DNA from: Undaria pinnatifida
Taxonomy: Eukaryota; Sar; Phaeophyceae; Laminariales; Alariaceae
DNA length: 64,000 nt
Reading direction: 5' to 3'
Assembly: GCA_012845835.1 (NCBI GenBank)
Contig: JABAKD010000016.1
Location: 23,482,573 to 23,546,572, forward strand
Positions 62,262 to 64,000 of the stretch are shown piece after piece (the first letter of the stretch is position 1; the number at the start of each line of letters is the position of its first letter). Both the position numbers and the translations under genes were made by a program. The notes under the pieces are model-generated. The model did not search any database. It saw nothing but the letters and a program-made list of their open reading frames with translations, and had not been told where the DNA came from.

Positions 62262-62624
62262 TTGATCCTGGAACCGGGTGGTGTAGAGTTTGAAGAAAGA
62301 TTCGATGAAACGCGGATGGTGGTCGTACTAGGGTGTGCTGCAGCGCTCCGATCGCGAGACAGTTACGTCTTGGTGTTCGCTGAAGATGTGGTAGGAGCGC
62401 TGGAGACGGATGATGGTCTAGTGAAACGCGTTGAAGAGCTCCGAGCACGAACCATTGAGGGTGGGGTGTTCGCGGAAGATACGGTAGAGGCTCTTGTGAC
62501 GGAAGAAGACGAGGCTGTAGTAGCTCAATTTGGTAGGTGGAAGAAGGTGGCGGATAGCGTACGCGGAGGTGGAATGTGCGTGTTCTGCAGCGTACATGTA
62601 GGCGCAAGCGTTGACGCTGTGTAG
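62262..62624 (+). CDS. possible short acidic ORF containing an internal repeat
   Basis: The frame reads VFAEDVVGALETDD and, 39 residues later, VFAEDTVEALVTEEDE, so a roughly 117-bp segment is duplicated in frame. The product would be acidic and unlike known domains. The - strand is also open here. It is more likely repetitive DNA than a gene. Confidence 0.2.
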   Translation: MILEPGGVEFEERFDETRMVVVLGCAAALRSRDSYVLVFAEDVVGALETDDGLVKRVEELRARTIEGGVFAEDTVEALVTEEDEAVVAQFGRWKKVADSVRGGGMCVFCSVHVGASVDAV

Positions 62625-62804
62625 TCCTTTAAAGTGGGCCTGTGGAGATGCCTGCGGTTCTCGCGGTGGTGGAGTTCGCTTTGTACGCGGCGAGGATAAC
62701 GGCGTGGTTGCTGGAATAGGCGGTAGAGAAGACCCGAAGTAGCCGGCGATGGCTGTGACGTCGGGACGGTTAGTAGCGGACTGAAGGAGCAAACCTACCG
62801 GCGC

Positions 62805-63067
62805 GGTGGCTGCAGGAGTCGGCGAAATATGTTCTAGCTGGTCGGCGCTGACTGTGCGATGACGCCGGAATGGTGGTAGGGGCCAGGAAGCGGGCGCCTA
62901 GCCGCTGGTAGCGGTTTGAAGCGGCAGGCCCATCGGTGCATGGCTGCAGAAGTCGGTGAAATAATTCCCAGATTGTCGGAGTAGATGGTGGCGACGACGC
63001 CGGGGCCGGCGGTAGTGGCCAAAAAAAAAAGGTTGCCTTGACGTTGGTAGTGGCTTGAAGGTGAAAA
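62805..63067 (+). repeat. 130-bp duplicated segment
   Basis: GGCTGCAGGAGTCGGCGAAAT and its variant GGCTGCAGAAGTCGGTGAAAT start two segments that share GACGCCGG, GGTAGTGGCC or GGTAGGGGCC and GGTAG-GTTTGAAG blocks. Confidence 0.6.
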
Positions 63068-63515
63068 ACATCGAATGATGAAGTCGCGGAAGACGAAGGT
63101 GGAGCTCAAGTGAAAGATGGAGCTCTGACGAAGGTGGAGCTCTAGTCGCGAAGCTCAGATGACGACAGGTGACGACGAATCTTCGTGCAGGAGGAGCTGT
63201 GGTCGCAAAGCGCAGGTGACGACGACCCTCTGTTGAAGATGGAGCTCTGAAAAAGGTGGATCTCTGGTCTTGAAGCTCGGGTGACGACGAAGCTCTGGTG
63301 AAACGTGGAATTCCGGTGAACGTGGAGCTCTGGCCGTGAAGCTCAGGTGGCGATGGAGCTCTGGTGGCAAAGCTCAGGTAACGACGAAGCTCACGTGACA
63401 ATGGAGCTCTGGTGGCAAAGCTCAGGTGACGACGAAGCTCAGGTGACGATGGGGCTCTGGTCGCGGTGTTTACGCGGCGATGGGGGGGTGTTGATGATTT
63501 TGTAAGTGTAGCCAC
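62898..63515 (-). CDS. repeat-coding ORF with 16-residue units
   Basis: The - strand frame is open for 205 codons and its first half consists of units of 16 residues (48 bp), such as RRHLSFATRAPSSPEL, RRHLSFATRAPLSREL and RRYLSFATRAPSPPEL. On the + strand this is a GTGGAGCTCTGGTCGC / AAGCTCAGGTGACGACG minisatellite. The frame persists through unit changes, which is suggestive, but a 48-bp unit would keep any stop-free frame open. No domain is recognised and the C-terminal half is not repetitive. Confidence 0.35.
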   Translation of the reverse strand: MATLTKSSTPPHRRVNTATRAPSSPELRRHLSFATRAPLSRELRRYLSFATRAPSPPELHGQSSTFTGIPRFTRASSSPELQDQRSTFFRAPSSTEGRRHLRFATTAPPARRFVVTCRHLSFATRAPPSSELHLSLELHLRLPRLHHSMFFTFKPLPTSRQPFFFGHYRRPRRRRHHLLRQSGNYFTDFCSHAPMGLPLQTATSG

Positions 63516-64000
63516 AAGTACTGGCGAAAAAAACCGTAGTCAAAAGGGCAGTCCACAGTTTCCAGCGGCGGCTGTGGAGCGATGAGTGCTCCGGGAAAAT
63601 AATGGTCCGACGAAGGACGAGGAGGGCCAAAAAGGGATGCGCCAATGGTGGGCGCTGGGGAGAACAAAGGACGGCCTGAAAGCCGATCCAGGAGGAGCGC
63701 CAGCGTCCTCGGCGCCTTTCTCGTAGCTGGCTAGCGAACCGGAGGCGATGTCATGGGCCGAAATAGACCCGACGGAGGTTTTGGGGCGGAGAAAGGGTCG
63801 GATTTTGGTATGGTCCGCAACGGTGAGTTGCCGAAGTATTTCCAGCGAAGCATGGTGGTGCATGGGGCAGGAGGGAGGGGGTTTGAGCCCACCCAAGTCA
63901 ATGCATAACAGGAGAAGTGCACGGTTTGTGCTGTGGATGAGGGCGGATGGTGATGGTGGGTCGAAAGGAAGGGGGAACTAGCCCACCCAAAACGACACCC
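63516..64000. other. no gene recognised at the right edge
   Basis: GAGCCCACCCAAG and TAGCCCACCCAAAA near 63885 and 63978 are a short repeated motif that may mark a repeat end. Frames here run off the window or lack motifs. Confidence 0.35.

Noticed and set aside
1-64000. CRISPR array among the tandem repeats
   Set aside because: All arrays are either uninterrupted tandem units or degenerate; none shows identical short repeats with unique equal-length spacers, and the genome is eukaryotic.

Overview
The window looks like nuclear DNA of a multicellular stramenopile, most likely a brown alga. The main reason is a gene on the + strand (30403-42393) built from leucine-rich-repeat (LRR) cassette exons: most are exactly 72 bp (24 residues) and all begin and end in phase 2. 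From memory, this one-LRR-per-exon design was described for Ectocarpus receptor families and linked there to exon shuffling. Long introns, GT-AG splice sites and abundant transposon debris also indicate a eukaryote. The taxonomic call is inference; no rRNA or housekeeping gene is present to confirm it.

Layout. 1-3449: a dead Ty1/copia pol region with many stops and frameshifts. 3450-16350: gene-poor DNA with MITEs, a roughly 290-bp repeat family in opposite-facing arrays, a hairpin element and a poly-G tract. 16671-18073: a duplicated OTU-type cysteine protease gene, one copy broken and one intact, followed by a seven-unit 58-bp satellite. 18950-21800: a tandem array split by a compact LTR retrotransposon (2110 bp, identifiable LTRs, primer-binding site, polypurine tract and target duplication), one LTR of which carries a 248-bp MITE. 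22130-23570: a roughly 330-bp macrosatellite. 24088-25397: a dispersed repeat split by an 891-bp hAT-like insertion; its uninterrupted version lies at 14294-14701. 28367-28650: a MITE copy.

30403-42393: the centrepiece, a predicted extracellular protein with an N-terminal LRR cap, seven LRR exons, a C-terminal cap, an EGF-like exon and a large final exon starting with a von Willebrand D-type CGDPH motif. Four 'A' exons and two 'B' exons lie in the order A-A-B-A-A-B-C because a block of about 2.95 kb is tandemly duplicated and a unit of about 1 kb is duplicated inside it. Differences between A copies concentrate in the part coding for the exposed LRR beta-strand. One A exon has a 7-bp duplication that breaks its frame but, being phase-symmetric, could be skipped. 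This looks like a receptor-type gene caught while gaining and diversifying recognition repeats.

42394-64000: few convincing genes. There are two more MITE copies, a 205-bp tandem duplication, one plausible unidentified exon on the - strand (50880-51404), a purine-biased repetitive stretch (about 56.9-60.3 kb), poly-C-spaced repeats (60.5-61.3 kb) and a 48-bp minisatellite that keeps a - strand reading frame (62.9-63.5 kb). All functional assignments rest on motif recognition by eye.
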